Source: Chitinophagaceae bacterium (GTDB taxonomy: Bacteria > Bacteroidota > Bacteroidia > Chitinophagales > Chitinophagaceae). From it: 45,426 bases of DNA. The translations under genes and the position numbers were made by a program. Below the pieces are notes generated by a model. It did not search any database. It was given only the letters and a program-made list of their open reading frames with translations, and was not told the DNA's origin. Of this stretch, positions 24,640-32,546 are shown in pieces (the first letter of the stretch is position 1; the number at the start of each line of letters is the position of its first letter). The DNA lies in the NCBI GenBank assembly GCA_019247775.1, contig JAFBAN010000106.1:1-45426 (forward strand), in the 5' to 3' direction.

Positions 24640-27246
24640 ATGACACACACCGCTACATTTTTGGAACGTGATCCTTTCCTGGCAACGCTGCAGCAGGGAT
24701 TTGACCAAACCGCCGCAGGAGAAGGCCATTGCTTTTTTGTAGCGGGCGAAGCTGGTATTGGCAAATCCTCCCTTGTAAAATTATTCCTGCAGCAGGCAGA
24801 AGGCAGGTGCAGGCAGTATACGGCATTATGCGATTTTCTTTTTACGCCGCGCCCGCTCGGTCCGCTGTACGATTTTGCATTGCAGGCCGACGGCGCTGTG
24901 CTGGAGCAAATGAATACCGCCTCTTCGAGATCGGCATTATTTGCCGCGATGACGCAGGAACTGACCCGGCATCAGCAACCGGTAGTAGTAGTGATTGAAG
25001 ACATCCACTGGGCCGATGAAGCCACCCTCGATTTCATCAAATTTTTTGCGCGGCGCATCCCGGGTTCGCGCTGCATGATGCTGCTTACCTATCGTGATAA
25101 CGAGATCGGTCCCGCGCATCCCCTGCGCAATGTGCTTGGCGAACTTAACCCGGGCAGTTTTTCCAGGATCACGCTCACGCCCTTGTCAAAGGAAGCCGTG
25201 GAAACACTGGCGCAGCAACGGGGCTACAACGGCGAAGATGTTTACCAGGTTACCGGCGGCAATCCTTTTTATGTGAACGAGATCATCGCGAGTTACAGCC
25301 CGGGCATCCCGGAAAATATTAAGGATTCGGTGCTCTCGGTATACAACAGGCAGGCAGCTGCCATCAAACATATCTGGCAGGTACTGTCTATTATGCCCGA
25401 GGGACTGGAACTGGGCTGGCTGTCGGAGATCGATGCCAATGGCCGCAACGCGATAGAGAGCTGCCTGCTGCATGGGGTATTGCTGATCCGCGGCAGCCGC
25501 ATCGTGTTCAAACATGAACTGTACCGCCGCACGATCGAAACAGCTTTATCTCCTTTTAAAAGACAGGAACTGAACAAACAGGTACTGGATTTTTTCCTCG
25601 ACCGGTTCAGGGCATCCGGTGCGGTGGAGCGCATCGTACATTATGCGAAGAATGCTTCGGAGAATGAATTGGTTGACATGTATGCACCCCAGGCTGCAGA
25701 GCAGGCAGCTGCTGTTGGCGCCCACACTGAAGCCGCCAAACTGTACGGGACGGCGATAGAATACAATACCGATAAGGATCCAGACAAGCTGGTGCGGCTG
25801 TATGAGGCATATACCTACGAGTGCTATCTCATCAACCAGATCAGCGAAGCCATTATTTACCAGACCAGAGCGCTGAAGATCTGGCAGGATAAAAATGAAG
25901 CGCTGCAGACCGGTAACAGCCTGCGTTTTCTTTCCCGGCTCTGGTGGTTCCAGGGACACCGCAGGGAGGCGGAAGCCTATGCGGAAAAAGCCATCCGGAT
26001 CTTTGAAGGATTGCCTGCTTCAAAAGAAAAAGCGATGGCCTTCAGCAATATGGCGCAATTGAAGATGTTAGCGGAAGACCTTCCGGCCTGCGTGGAATGG
26101 GGAACGCGGGCGATAGAGTTGTCGAAGCAGTTCAACGATCCCGAAACGCTCTCACATGCGCTGAACAATGTAGGCACCGTCAAAATGAAATTTGCAGACA
26201 TGCGGGAGGAAGGGAGGCAATTACTGCTGCAGAGCCTGAACATAGCATTGGAACATAGTTTCCACGAACATGCGGCCCGCGCCTATACCAATCTCATCGC
26301 TTCAGCGATCGGCTTGCGTGACTATGAGACTGCTGCCGGATACCTGCAGGAAGGTTTGCAGTATTGCGAGGAACGCGACCTCCATTCCTGGATCCGCTAT
26401 AAACTCGTATGGAAGGCAAAGATGTTATTGTACCAGGGCCACTGGACCAAAGCGCGGGAAATCGCAGTTGGCTTGTTGGCCAATCCCACCCAACCCGGCA
26501 TCATCCGCGTGGCCGCCATGGTGGTAGATGCCATTGTACGGATGCGCACCGGCACAGAAGAAGCCGCAGCAATGCTGCGTGAGGCAAAGGAACTGGCATC
26601 TGCAACCCAGGAGCACCAGCGGATCATCCCTGTGATGATCGCCCTGCTCGAATACCAGTGGCTGACCGGGATTGAAATGCTGGATGAAAATGACCTCGAA
26701 TTAACCTATACGCTGTTGGCGCAGGTCGATAATGTTCATCTTAACATCGAAGCGGCTTTCTGGCTGCAACTGGCAAGGCCCGAAGATCCGCGGGCACAGG
26801 AATGGTGGCGCAGCTTTCAGCCTGACCAAAGCAATGAAGGTAAAACACAGGTGTTTCAGAAATGGGCATTGCAGCCTTATGAGCGCGCGTTGTTACTGCA
26901 GCAGGGATCGGAACAGGAACAGAAAGAAGCGCTGCAGCTGCTGCAGCAGCTCGGTGCAGAGATCCCTTACCGTCAACTCAGGCAGGCCATGCGATCAGCA
27001 GGCATCAGGAGTATCCCGCGCGGGATGCGGGAAACTACCAGGTCTAATCCTGCCCAGCTAACGCCGCGCGAACTTGATATCCTTACCCTATTGCGTACCG
27101 GGGCGCAGAACAAAGAGATAGCGGCTGCTTTATTTATCTCCCCCAAAACGGTAGACCACCACATCTCCTCCATACTCTTCAAGCTGGAAGCGCCTTCGCG
27201 CACCAGGGCCGTTATTGAAGCCGAACGGCTGGGCGTTCTAAAATAG
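24640..27246 (+). CDS. Large AAA/TPR transcriptional regulator with C-terminal LuxR helix-turn-helix
   Basis: 868 residues, MalT/LAL-like layout. The N-terminal AAA-type ATPase (about 5-270) has Walker A GEAGIGKSS (36-44), Walker B VVVVIEDIHWADE (about 115-127) and a sensor-like LLTYRD. The middle (about 330-740) is helical, TPR-like repeats (AIIYQTRALKIWQDKNEALQ, AEAYAEKAIRIFEG). The C-terminus (807-866) is a LuxR-type HTH: LTPRELDILTLLRTGAQNKEIA, SPKTVDHHISSILFKL. It lacks a receiver domain, so control is probably by ligand or protein binding to the TPR part plus ATP. It is flanked by two DUF4242 genes carrying related upstream sequences, which suggests it regulates them. Confidence 0.9.
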   Translation: MTHTATFLERDPFLATLQQGFDQTAAGEGHCFFVAGEAGIGKSSLVKLFLQQAEGRCRQYTALCDFLFTPRPLGPLYDFALQADGAVLEQMNTASSRSALFAAMTQELTRHQQPVVVVIEDIHWADEATLDFIKFFARRIPGSRCMMLLTYRDNEIGPAHPLRNVLGELNPGSFSRITLTPLSKEAVETLAQQRGYNGEDVYQVTGGNPFYVNEIIASYSPGIPENIKDSVLSVYNRQAAAIKHIWQVLSIMPEGLELGWLSEIDANGRNAIESCLLHGVLLIRGSRIVFKHELYRRTIETALSPFKRQELNKQVLDFFLDRFRASGAVERIVHYAKNASENELVDMYAPQAAEQAAAVGAHTEAAKLYGTAIEYNTDKDPDKLVRLYEAYTYECYLINQISEAIIYQTRALKIWQDKNEALQTGNSLRFLSRLWWFQGHRREAEAYAEKAIRIFEGLPASKEKAMAFSNMAQLKMLAEDLPACVEWGTRAIELSKQFNDPETLSHALNNVGTVKMKFADMREEGRQLLLQSLNIALEHSFHEHAARAYTNLIASAIGLRDYETAAGYLQEGLQYCEERDLHSWIRYKLVWKAKMLLYQGHWTKAREIAVGLLANPTQPGIIRVAAMVVDAIVRMRTGTEEAAAMLREAKELASATQEHQRIIPVMIALLEYQWLTGIEMLDENDLELTYTLLAQVDNVHLNIEAAFWLQLARPEDPRAQEWWRSFQPDQSNEGKTQVFQKWALQPYERALLLQQGSEQEQKEALQLLQQLGAEIPYRQLRQAMRSAGIRSIPRGMRETTRSNPAQLTPRELDILTLLRTGAQNKEIAAALFISPKTVDHHISSILFKLEAPSRTRAVIEAERLGVLK

Positions 27247-27270
27247 GGAGTTGTTATCACAGATTGGTGG

Positions 27271-27280
27271 ATATTCCCTA
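27271..27280. promoter_or_regulatory. Half-site ATATTCCCTA upstream of the small DUF4242 gene
   Basis: Identical over 10 bases to one side of the palindrome at 24498-24513. A further TAGGGA lies at 27244-27249 (its TAG is the regulator's stop codon) in inverted orientation, 25 bases away. The site is 48 bases upstream of ATG 27328. A second binding site for the regulator is plausible but untested. Confidence 0.45.
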
Positions 27281-27327
27281 TATGCTGCTGCTGCCTGCGC
27301 CGGAGCTTTACGCAAAATAAAAACCAC

Positions 27328-27600
27328 ATGAAAAAATTCATCATCGCCCGCAAACTGCCGGGCGCAGGAAACATGACGCCGGACGAACTGCGGACCATTT
27401 CAAAGACTTCGGTAGATGTTGTAAGCAGCCTGAACAAACCTTATACCTGGGTGGAATCGTTTGTGACCGACGATGCCATTTACTGCATACACGAGGCCGA
27501 AAGCGAAGACTCGATCCGCGAACATTCCACCGCCTGCCGTTTCCCAATCAACGGGGTTGAAGAAGTCCGGGTGGTGATCGGACCGCAGACAGCGCTGTGA
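27328..27600 (+). CDS. Single-domain DUF4242 protein (SCO4226-like)
   Basis: 90 residues with no signal peptide, so cytosolic. It is a clear member of the family whose characterised protein SCO4226 binds nickel: KKFIIARKLPGAGNMTPDELRTIS at the start, YTWVESFVTDDAIYCIHEAESEDSIREHSTACRFPINGVEEVRVVI after it. The conserved histidine (REHS) and the ferredoxin-like alternation of strands and helices are visible. It lies 81 bases after the LuxR-type regulator on the same strand, with a half-palindrome in the gap. Its stop codon TGA is the first three bases of the following inverted repeat. Confidence 0.88.
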   Translation: MKKFIIARKLPGAGNMTPDELRTISKTSVDVVSSLNKPYTWVESFVTDDAIYCIHEAESEDSIREHSTACRFPINGVEEVRVVIGPQTAL

Positions 27601-27703
27601 ACAGATGAACAGATGAACAAGGAGCAAGGAACAGAAGAAGGGAGATCGGAAGTAATAACGCCTTCTTCCGATCTCCCTTCCTTGTTCCTTGCTCATCTGT
27701 TCA
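27598..27703. repeat. GGAACAA-family inverted repeat between convergent genes (DUF4242 / haloperoxidase)
   Basis: Left arm 27598-27652, right arm 27662-27703. Both ends read TGAACAGATGA; the first TGA is the stop codon of the DUF4242 gene (27598-27600) and, on the minus strand, of the haloperoxidase-like gene (27703-27701). The inner stem GAAGGGAGATCGGAAG (27637-27652) is exactly complementary to 27665-27680 over 16 bases around a 12-base loop. GGAACAA-type units fill the outer part. Confidence 0.93.
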
Positions 27704-29008
27704 ATTCGCTCCGTCTGCTTTCAGCTTTTCTATTATCATTCCTGTTACTTTTCTGCCCAGGTCGAGCCCCACTTCGTTGTCGGTCCTGAAATGGATGCCG
27801 GCCTGGAAACGTGATTCTGCGCCGTCTTTGGCTTTTTTCTGGAAATAGGCTTTATCGGCCGGGAAGAAATAAGTATAGAGTTCACTCATCATGCCCGACA
27901 TCACCGCATGACCGGACGGATAGCCGGGGAATGGCGGGGTTGGGATCAGCGGATGATAGGTGGTATCGAACTGATCAGGACGCGCCCCCCAATATGCATA
28001 CTTGGCATCCCAGCAGGCGATAAAACAATCATATGTGGCCACTGCCGTGGCGCCGTAGATCCGGGCGGCGCGGGGTGCATTGAGGTTGAGATTGTATTCA
28101 AAGATCTTCTGGTTCAGCATCTCGTCGCCAAAATTCTGAGAAGCGAAATAAAATGCGTTGGCCTGTGAGCGGAATGTCTGTTTGAAATTTTTCAGCTCTG
28201 CCATATCCTTGGTGAAATCTGGCGGCGGAGCGGGGCGGAACTGGCTGCCATTGGTCAGTACCATTGTTTTATTAAGGCCGGCCGTTGGGAACATCGCAAA
28301 CTGGCCTTTCCAGTGTTCTTTTCCCGGAGGCGTTTTTCCATCCCATACAGCAGTAGTGATATAGTCCTTCGTGCGGGCGATGGCCTGCTCGGCTACTCTT
28401 TTTCCCAGTTCAAAACCTGCGCGGGTATCACTCGGGAAAGCCGTACCGGCAGCAATGCGCGAAGCCATCAGCCGCTGCGCCATATGATTCACCGAATCTG
28501 CCAGCCTGGGGAAAAAATGACTGATTATGGTTACAGCCACACCCGCGGCCACCGAATGTTCGCAGGGATAGGAAGGGCTTTCCGGATTCGGCGCCAGCAG
28601 CTGGATGCGCTTGTCTGCAGCAAATGGCCGCGGCCTGTTGAATGCATACTTCGAATCCCAGGCAGCTACGGTTGCATCATAAATACCGGCGCCCAGCAAC
28701 ATATTCGACAGCACCCCTCTTGAGCTGGTATCCTGTGTCCAGATCTTGTTGATCAGCTCCTGCCAGCGGTAGCCGGGCGAACCGGCGCTCCAGAACTGGA
28801 TCTGCATGCGGCCGGCGGCATCGAGGTTCTGCTGGGCGGCGATCACTTCGGCGATCTCGCTTTTGTAAGCGGCCGGTTGCGGCGCGCGATAATCCTTACC
28901 CGAACTGATCAGCCAGGTCTTCCAGCTACCGGCATTGGGCTCGGTCTGCGCATGCAACTGGGTTCCCAACAGCACCGCAATTTTGATAAGCATAAGTATC
29001 TTTTTCAT
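27701..29008 (-). CDS. Secreted vanadium-haloperoxidase/PAP2-like protein with two motif sets
   Basis: 435 residues; signal peptide ends LHAQ (residue 21). Two regions each carry the three vanadate/phosphate-site motifs of the PAP2/vanadium haloperoxidase superfamily. The second is intact: K336-x6-RP (343-344), PSGH (364-367) and SRFQAGIHFRTD with H406 and D410. The first is degenerate: K120-x6-RP is kept, but PSGH is replaced by PCEH (148-151) and the key histidine of SRIAAGTAFPSD is alanine (A190). So only the C-terminal site should be catalytic. The family includes haloperoxidases and acid phosphatases; which activity applies cannot be told. It may use halide and peroxide, or phosphoesters, in the periplasm. 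Confidence 0.88.
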   Translation of the reverse strand: MKKILMLIKIAVLLGTQLHAQTEPNAGSWKTWLISSGKDYRAPQPAAYKSEIAEVIAAQQNLDAAGRMQIQFWSAGSPGYRWQELINKIWTQDTSSRGVLSNMLLGAGIYDATVAAWDSKYAFNRPRPFAADKRIQLLAPNPESPSYPCEHSVAAGVAVTIISHFFPRLADSVNHMAQRLMASRIAAGTAFPSDTRAGFELGKRVAEQAIARTKDYITTAVWDGKTPPGKEHWKGQFAMFPTAGLNKTMVLTNGSQFRPAPPPDFTKDMAELKNFKQTFRSQANAFYFASQNFGDEMLNQKIFEYNLNLNAPRAARIYGATAVATYDCFIACWDAKYAYWGARPDQFDTTYHPLIPTPPFPGYPSGHAVMSGMMSELYTYFFPADKAYFQKKAKDGAESRFQAGIHFRTDNEVGLDLGRKVTGMIIEKLKADGAN

Positions 29009-29122
29009 AGTCGGTTAATTTTATTCAAGGTTAAACAGGATGAACGAGTGAAAAGCCCGCGGGTCAACAGACGACGGTTTATCGTATACAGGCTGCGCTA
29101 TTGTATGGAAACGGGCTGCAAA

Positions 29123-29157
29123 CGGCGGAAATGCCTGCCTGTTGACGGGTTCCGCCG
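29123..29157. other. Hairpin in the haloperoxidase/LytS divergent gap
   Basis: In the 219-base gap 29009-29227, CGGCGGAA (29123-29130) pairs exactly with TTCCGCCG (29150-29157) around a 19-base loop. A second inverted pair, GTCAACAG near 29066 and CTGTTGAC near 29139-29146, crosses it. No promoter element of the TAnnTTTG type was found for either flanking gene, and no convincing small gene. Confidence 0.4.
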
Positions 29158-29227
29158 GTTTGTATACATTCAGGACCATTCTGTAGATGGGCCGGCGTGA
29201 AGCGAAAGTTTTGCCGACATTTATCGC

Positions 29228-30265
29228 ATGAAGTTCAAGGCAGATCAAAAAAGGGTACAGCTTTTCTTATGGATCGGGCTTGCTTACCTGCTGATATGGA
29301 TGTTCAATGAGTTGGCCACCAATCCCGACACGTTCGGTGTGCGGGTGATAAATAATGTGTGGCGTATTGCCTATATCACTGTCGTGAATTATATCTTCTT
29401 CGAACATGTGATCCCCGCACTCAGTCTGCGAAAACTGTTCCGCTCTTTTCTTTTATTGATCGCCTCGATGCTGGTGTTTTCCTGGGGCACTTACGGATGG
29501 CGCGAGCTGGGGATCCAGCTGCATATCTATACTTCACTGATCGAATTCAAGTCGCTCAACCATGCCGTGTCAACACAGATGGAAGCGGCAATGACATCCA
29601 TACTCTTCTTTGCAGTGGTCCGCCATTTCTATGACCATTTCAAACTGCGGCAGACGACGCAGCAATTGCGGATCGAAAAGCAGCAGGCGGAATTGAATTA
29701 CCTGAAATCGCAGACCAACCCACATTTCCTGTTCAATACGCTGAACAATATCTATTCGCTTTCCAAGGACAAGAGCGATCTGGCGCCGGAATCGGTATTG
29801 CGTTTGTCGAAGATCCTGCGGTTTATGCTGTATGAAACAACCGGCGCTTATATTGCCATTGAACAGGAAATAAAGATTATCGACGACTATATAGAGCTGG
29901 AAAAGCTGCGGTATGATGAATCTTTACGGATCCGGTTCAGTACCGATATTGAGGATAAAAAACAGGCCCTGCCTCCCCTGCTGCTGATGCCATTGGTGGA
30001 GAACGCGTTCAAGCACGGCGTATCCGAAACCCGGGAACAGCCTTTTATCGATATTCACCTGGCTGTTTCTAAAAGGCAGTTGTTGTTTGAGGTGAAGAAT
30101 TCTGTGGGTGAGATGCCGAAGCAGGAACCCATCAGGGAGAATATCGGGCTTTCCAACCTGCGGCGCCAGCTCGAGCTGTTGTATAAAGATCACCATCTAT
30201 CGCTGCGGCACGAAGGTTTTGTATTTACCGCAGAACTGAAGATCAATCTTGCAAGCCATGTCTAA
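29228..30265 (+). CDS. Membrane sensor histidine kinase, LytS type
   Basis: 345 residues. Four membrane segments occupy about residues 10-140 (LFLWIGLAYLLIWMF, IAYITVVNYIFFEHVIPAL, FLLLIASMLVFSWGTYGW, AAMTSILFFAVVRHFY), with no large extracellular sensor domain. A short coiled-coil linker (KLRQTTQQLRIEKQQAELNYLKSQ) leads to the His_kinase domain: QTNPHFLFNTLNNIYSLS with phospho-acceptor H166. The HATPase part includes PPLLLMPLVENAFKHGV (N box) and NIGLSNLRRQLELLY (G box). It phosphorylates the LytTR regulator encoded next, whose start lies inside its last codons. The signal sensed is unknown. Confidence 0.93.
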   Translation: MKFKADQKRVQLFLWIGLAYLLIWMFNELATNPDTFGVRVINNVWRIAYITVVNYIFFEHVIPALSLRKLFRSFLLLIASMLVFSWGTYGWRELGIQLHIYTSLIEFKSLNHAVSTQMEAAMTSILFFAVVRHFYDHFKLRQTTQQLRIEKQQAELNYLKSQTNPHFLFNTLNNIYSLSKDKSDLAPESVLRLSKILRFMLYETTGAYIAIEQEIKIIDDYIELEKLRYDESLRIRFSTDIEDKKQALPPLLLMPLVENAFKHGVSETREQPFIDIHLAVSKRQLLFEVKNSVGEMPKQEPIRENIGLSNLRRQLELLYKDHHLSLRHEGFVFTAELKINLASHV

Positions 30266-30950
30266 TATCAGGTGCATTATCGTAGAGGACGAGCCGCTCG
30301 CGGCCAGGGTGTTGACCGACTACATCCGCCAGACCCCGTTTCTGGACCTGCAGGGAACTTTTAAAGACGCCATCCTGGCCACCGATTTCCTGCGCAATCA
30401 TTCCACCGATCTTATCTTCCTGGATATCCACCTGCCCAAACTAAAGGGCATGGCATTTCTGCGAACGCTGAACCATCCGCCGGCAGTCATCATCACCACC
30501 GCCTACCACCAGTATGCCGTGGAAGGCTTTGAACTGAATGTAACGGATTACCTGCTGAAGCCTTTCGAGTTCGAGCGGTTCCTGGTAGCGGTGAATAAAG
30601 TGCGCACGGCAAGGCAGGAGCAGCATGCTGTTGCCGAGGAGGGTGTAACCAGGGATTTTATTTTCCTGAATGTGCAGAAGAAAAAAGTGAAGATCCTGTT
30701 CTCGGAGATCGCATATATCGAGAGTCAGCGGGAGTACATTAAGATCGTAACCACCAAAAAAGAATATATCTCCAAGCTAAGCACGCATGAGATAGAGTCT
30801 GCCTTACCGCCGGCTTTGTTCAAGCGGATCCATCGTTCGTATATCGTAGCGGTTAGTAAGATCGATTCGTATACGGCGGAGGCGGTGGAAGTGAATGGGG
30901 TGAGCATCCCGATCGGGAGGGGATATAAGGAAGTGATCGATAAATTATAG
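30258..30950 (+). CDS. LytTR-family response regulator
   Basis: 230 residues from ATG 30258, overlapping the kinase gene by 8 bases. The receiver domain (1-120) has the acidic pair VEDEP, phospho-acceptor D56 in LIFLDIHLP, ITTAYHQYAVEGF and the conserved lysine in YLLKPFEF. The LytTR DNA-binding domain (about 130-230) shows FIFLNVQKKKVKILFSEIAYIESQREYIKI and FKRIHRSYIVAVSKI. LytTR proteins bind direct repeats about two turns apart; no target was recognised in the window. The next gene is on the opposite strand, so targets may be elsewhere. Confidence 0.94.
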   Translation: MSNIRCIIVEDEPLAARVLTDYIRQTPFLDLQGTFKDAILATDFLRNHSTDLIFLDIHLPKLKGMAFLRTLNHPPAVIITTAYHQYAVEGFELNVTDYLLKPFEFERFLVAVNKVRTARQEQHAVAEEGVTRDFIFLNVQKKKVKILFSEIAYIESQREYIKIVTTKKEYISKLSTHEIESALPPALFKRIHRSYIVAVSKIDSYTAEAVEVNGVSIPIGRGYKEVIDKL

Positions 30951-31061
30951 CGTTTGGAAAGTTGAGAAAACTTTCAAATTACCATCTGCAAAACGGGTAT
31001 CACGTCGGACTGACTTTTTGAAAAGTCTGTTTAAGCCGGTCGGCTGCGAGCGATCTGGGAT

Positions 31062-31141
31062 ATTTCACGCAAAGACGCCAAGTTGCAAAGGCGCCAAGGA
31101 TTTTTTTGCGCCTTATTTCTCTTTGCGGCTTTGCGTGAAAT
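31062..31141. repeat. CGCAAAG-family inverted repeat between convergent genes
   Basis: ATTTCACGCAAAG (31062-31074) and CTTTGCGTGAAAT (31129-31141) are exact reverse complements over 13 bases, and the inner GCGCC/GGCGC and CAAAGG-type units add pairing. It lies between the LytTR gene and the 31153 gene and could terminate both. The preceding stretch 30951-31061 also has a weak hairpin GAAAGTT/AACTTTC (30957-30975) just after the LytTR stop. Confidence 0.9.
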
Positions 31142-31152
31142 CTCATAAAACG

Positions 31153-31608
31153 TCATTTCCCGCTGATCGGCGCGCTTTGAGTCTTCAGCTTCCTGAACAA
31201 AACGAAATTTCTCAATACATATGGCCAGGGAATAACGACGATATCTATCAGCACACCCTTCACCATGATATTCGTAAGCTCATGGGAGGCGGGCAGCTGA
31301 TGCGCAGCCCATAGCGGGTAAGCGACGATAGTCGACCAGATTAGCTTATATGTAAACTGCAACAGCAGCAAAGGCAGCATCTTTAAAGGATGGATGATAC
31401 CAAGGATGGCCAGTAAAGAAAATGCCGCCCAAAAGCTATAGGCAATACCCGGTATTGGCTGCCACAATCCTGTATGCCCGATTATTTCGCTCCAGGCGTC
31501 GAAGCCAAGGGCTGCGAAATTCAGGACAAAATAAAATCGTAATAAATAGAACCGGAATTTGGAAACCCCTCTGGTTTCGTCGCGTTTGAAAATGTTTCTG
31601 ATACTCAC
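31153..31608 (-). CDS. Four-helix membrane protein, unknown
   Basis: 151 residues. A charged N-terminus (RNIFKRDETRG) is followed by four hydrophobic segments: about 20-37 (FYLLRFYFVLNFAALGF), 54-73 (IAYSFWAAFSLLAILGII), 77-101 (MLPLLLLQFTYKLIWSTIVAYPLW) and 114-135 (IMVKGVLIDIVVIPWPYVL), with a basic tail (FRKLKTQ). I do not recognise the family. The size and topology are like small DoxX- or DUF-type inner-membrane proteins. It is convergent with the LytTR regulator. A 266-base gap upstream shows no other gene. Confidence 0.65.
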   Translation of the reverse strand: MSIRNIFKRDETRGVSKFRFYLLRFYFVLNFAALGFDAWSEIIGHTGLWQPIPGIAYSFWAAFSLLAILGIIHPLKMLPLLLLQFTYKLIWSTIVAYPLWAAHQLPASHELTNIMVKGVLIDIVVIPWPYVLRNFVLFRKLKTQSAPISGK

Positions 31609-31804
31609 TGTGCATTGATTTTTTTATGTAAAATGTTTGTCCGCCTATCGTAGGTGGTTACGGCGGCGAAACTCAGCAAAACACAATGACCGGTTTTGTT
31701 AACATCTATGAACTACGAAAAATCGTCAACAGATGACCGGAATGGGCCTGGCCGCCGGTTGCCCTTAAGTCTGCCGGCAGGCTAACCTGACGTAGCTTTT
31801 TTTT

Positions 31805-31845
31805 AACACAGAGGACGCAGAGGATGCACGGAGGTTCACAGAGGG
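31805..31845. repeat. Single CACAGAGG-type arm (no partner)
   Basis: Units AACACAGAGG, ACGCAGAGG, ATGCACGGAGG, TTCACAGAGG run in one orientation directly after a run of eight T (31797-31804). Unlike the elements at 38651 and 43771 there is no complementary arm nearby. Just upstream, CTGCCGGCAGGCT (31771-31783) resembles sequence before the arm at 33133. Confidence 0.7.
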
Positions 31846-31874
31846 TTGTTCGATCGCAACAGGTAGCCCTTTAA

Positions 31875-32429
31875 TCAATACTTCAGCGGCGGGCCTACTA
31901 TTTCCATGCCGTGCGTCCGGAACGTATCTTTCATCACCTGCTCCATATTTTGTGGGATCTCTTTGCCAAGCTTCGCCATCTGCAGGAAAAAATCTTCCAT
32001 TGAACCCGCGGGCTGAAAAAGAACAAGCATTTGCCCTTCCCCCTCGCTTGTTTTGGCGAAAGCATGGGGCACGGTCCTGGGTGCGAAAGCCGAATCGCCG
32101 GCTGTCAGTGTAAAGGTTTCATCGCCCACTTTTACTATAAAATCCCCTTTCATTACATAAAACCATTCGTCCTGCTCGTGATGGAAATGCAAGGCCGGGC
32201 CGCCTTTTTCCTGCCGGAACGTGTCGTAGATCAGCAGGTCTCCGTCTGTGTCTTTAGAAGAAACCTTGCAATCGAACCTGCCGCCCATGATCATGAGTTC
32301 TTCCTGGTAACGATTCTTATTCCCTTTTACTTTAAAACCTTTGTTGGGCCTGTTTTTTGAAAGGCCTTTAGCCTGTGCAACAAGTGCTGAAGCCAGGAGC
32401 GGGACCTGGAGGAAGAGACGACGCTTCAT
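31875..32429 (-). CDS. Exported cupin-domain protein
   Basis: 184 residues. The N-terminus MKRRLFLQVPLLASALVAQA looks like a signal peptide with a double-arginine start. A single cupin barrel (about 60-140) has the metal-binding motif HFHHEQDEWFYVMKGDF: H81, H83 and E88, with H122 (VPHAF) as the fourth ligand. Cupins bind a divalent metal and include dioxygenases, isomerases and storage proteins; the role here is unknown. A helical tail follows (MEDFFLQMAKLGKEIPQNMEQVMKDTFRTHGME). It appears to be a single-gene unit with repeat arms on both sides. Confidence 0.85.
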   Translation of the reverse strand: MKRRLFLQVPLLASALVAQAKGLSKNRPNKGFKVKGNKNRYQEELMIMGGRFDCKVSSKDTDGDLLIYDTFRQEKGGPALHFHHEQDEWFYVMKGDFIVKVGDETFTLTAGDSAFAPRTVPHAFAKTSEGEGQMLVLFQPAGSMEDFFLQMAKLGKEIPQNMEQVMKDTFRTHGMEIVGPPLKY

Positions 32430-32487
32430 ATTTTCGTTTTGGGTTGGGCCAAGTTACAATGATTATGCGGTTAAACAATATCACTTT

Positions 32488-32523
32488 ACCACAGAGGCAC
32501 AGAATGCGCGGAGCTTCACAGAG
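32488..32523. repeat. Single CACAGAGG-type arm between cupin and GyrI-like genes
   Basis: ACCACAGAGGCACAGAATGC and the following GCGGAGCTTCACAGAG match one arm of the complete element at 38651-38730 nearly base for base. No complementary arm is present within the gap or nearby, so this is half an element. Confidence 0.75.
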
Positions 32524-32546
32524 TGATCCTAGCCTCTTAAGCAATG

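Noticed and set aside
29021..29248. 75-codon minus-strand frame in the haloperoxidase/LytS gap
   Set aside because: Overlaps the LytS start and divergent promoter region; no protein-like pattern.
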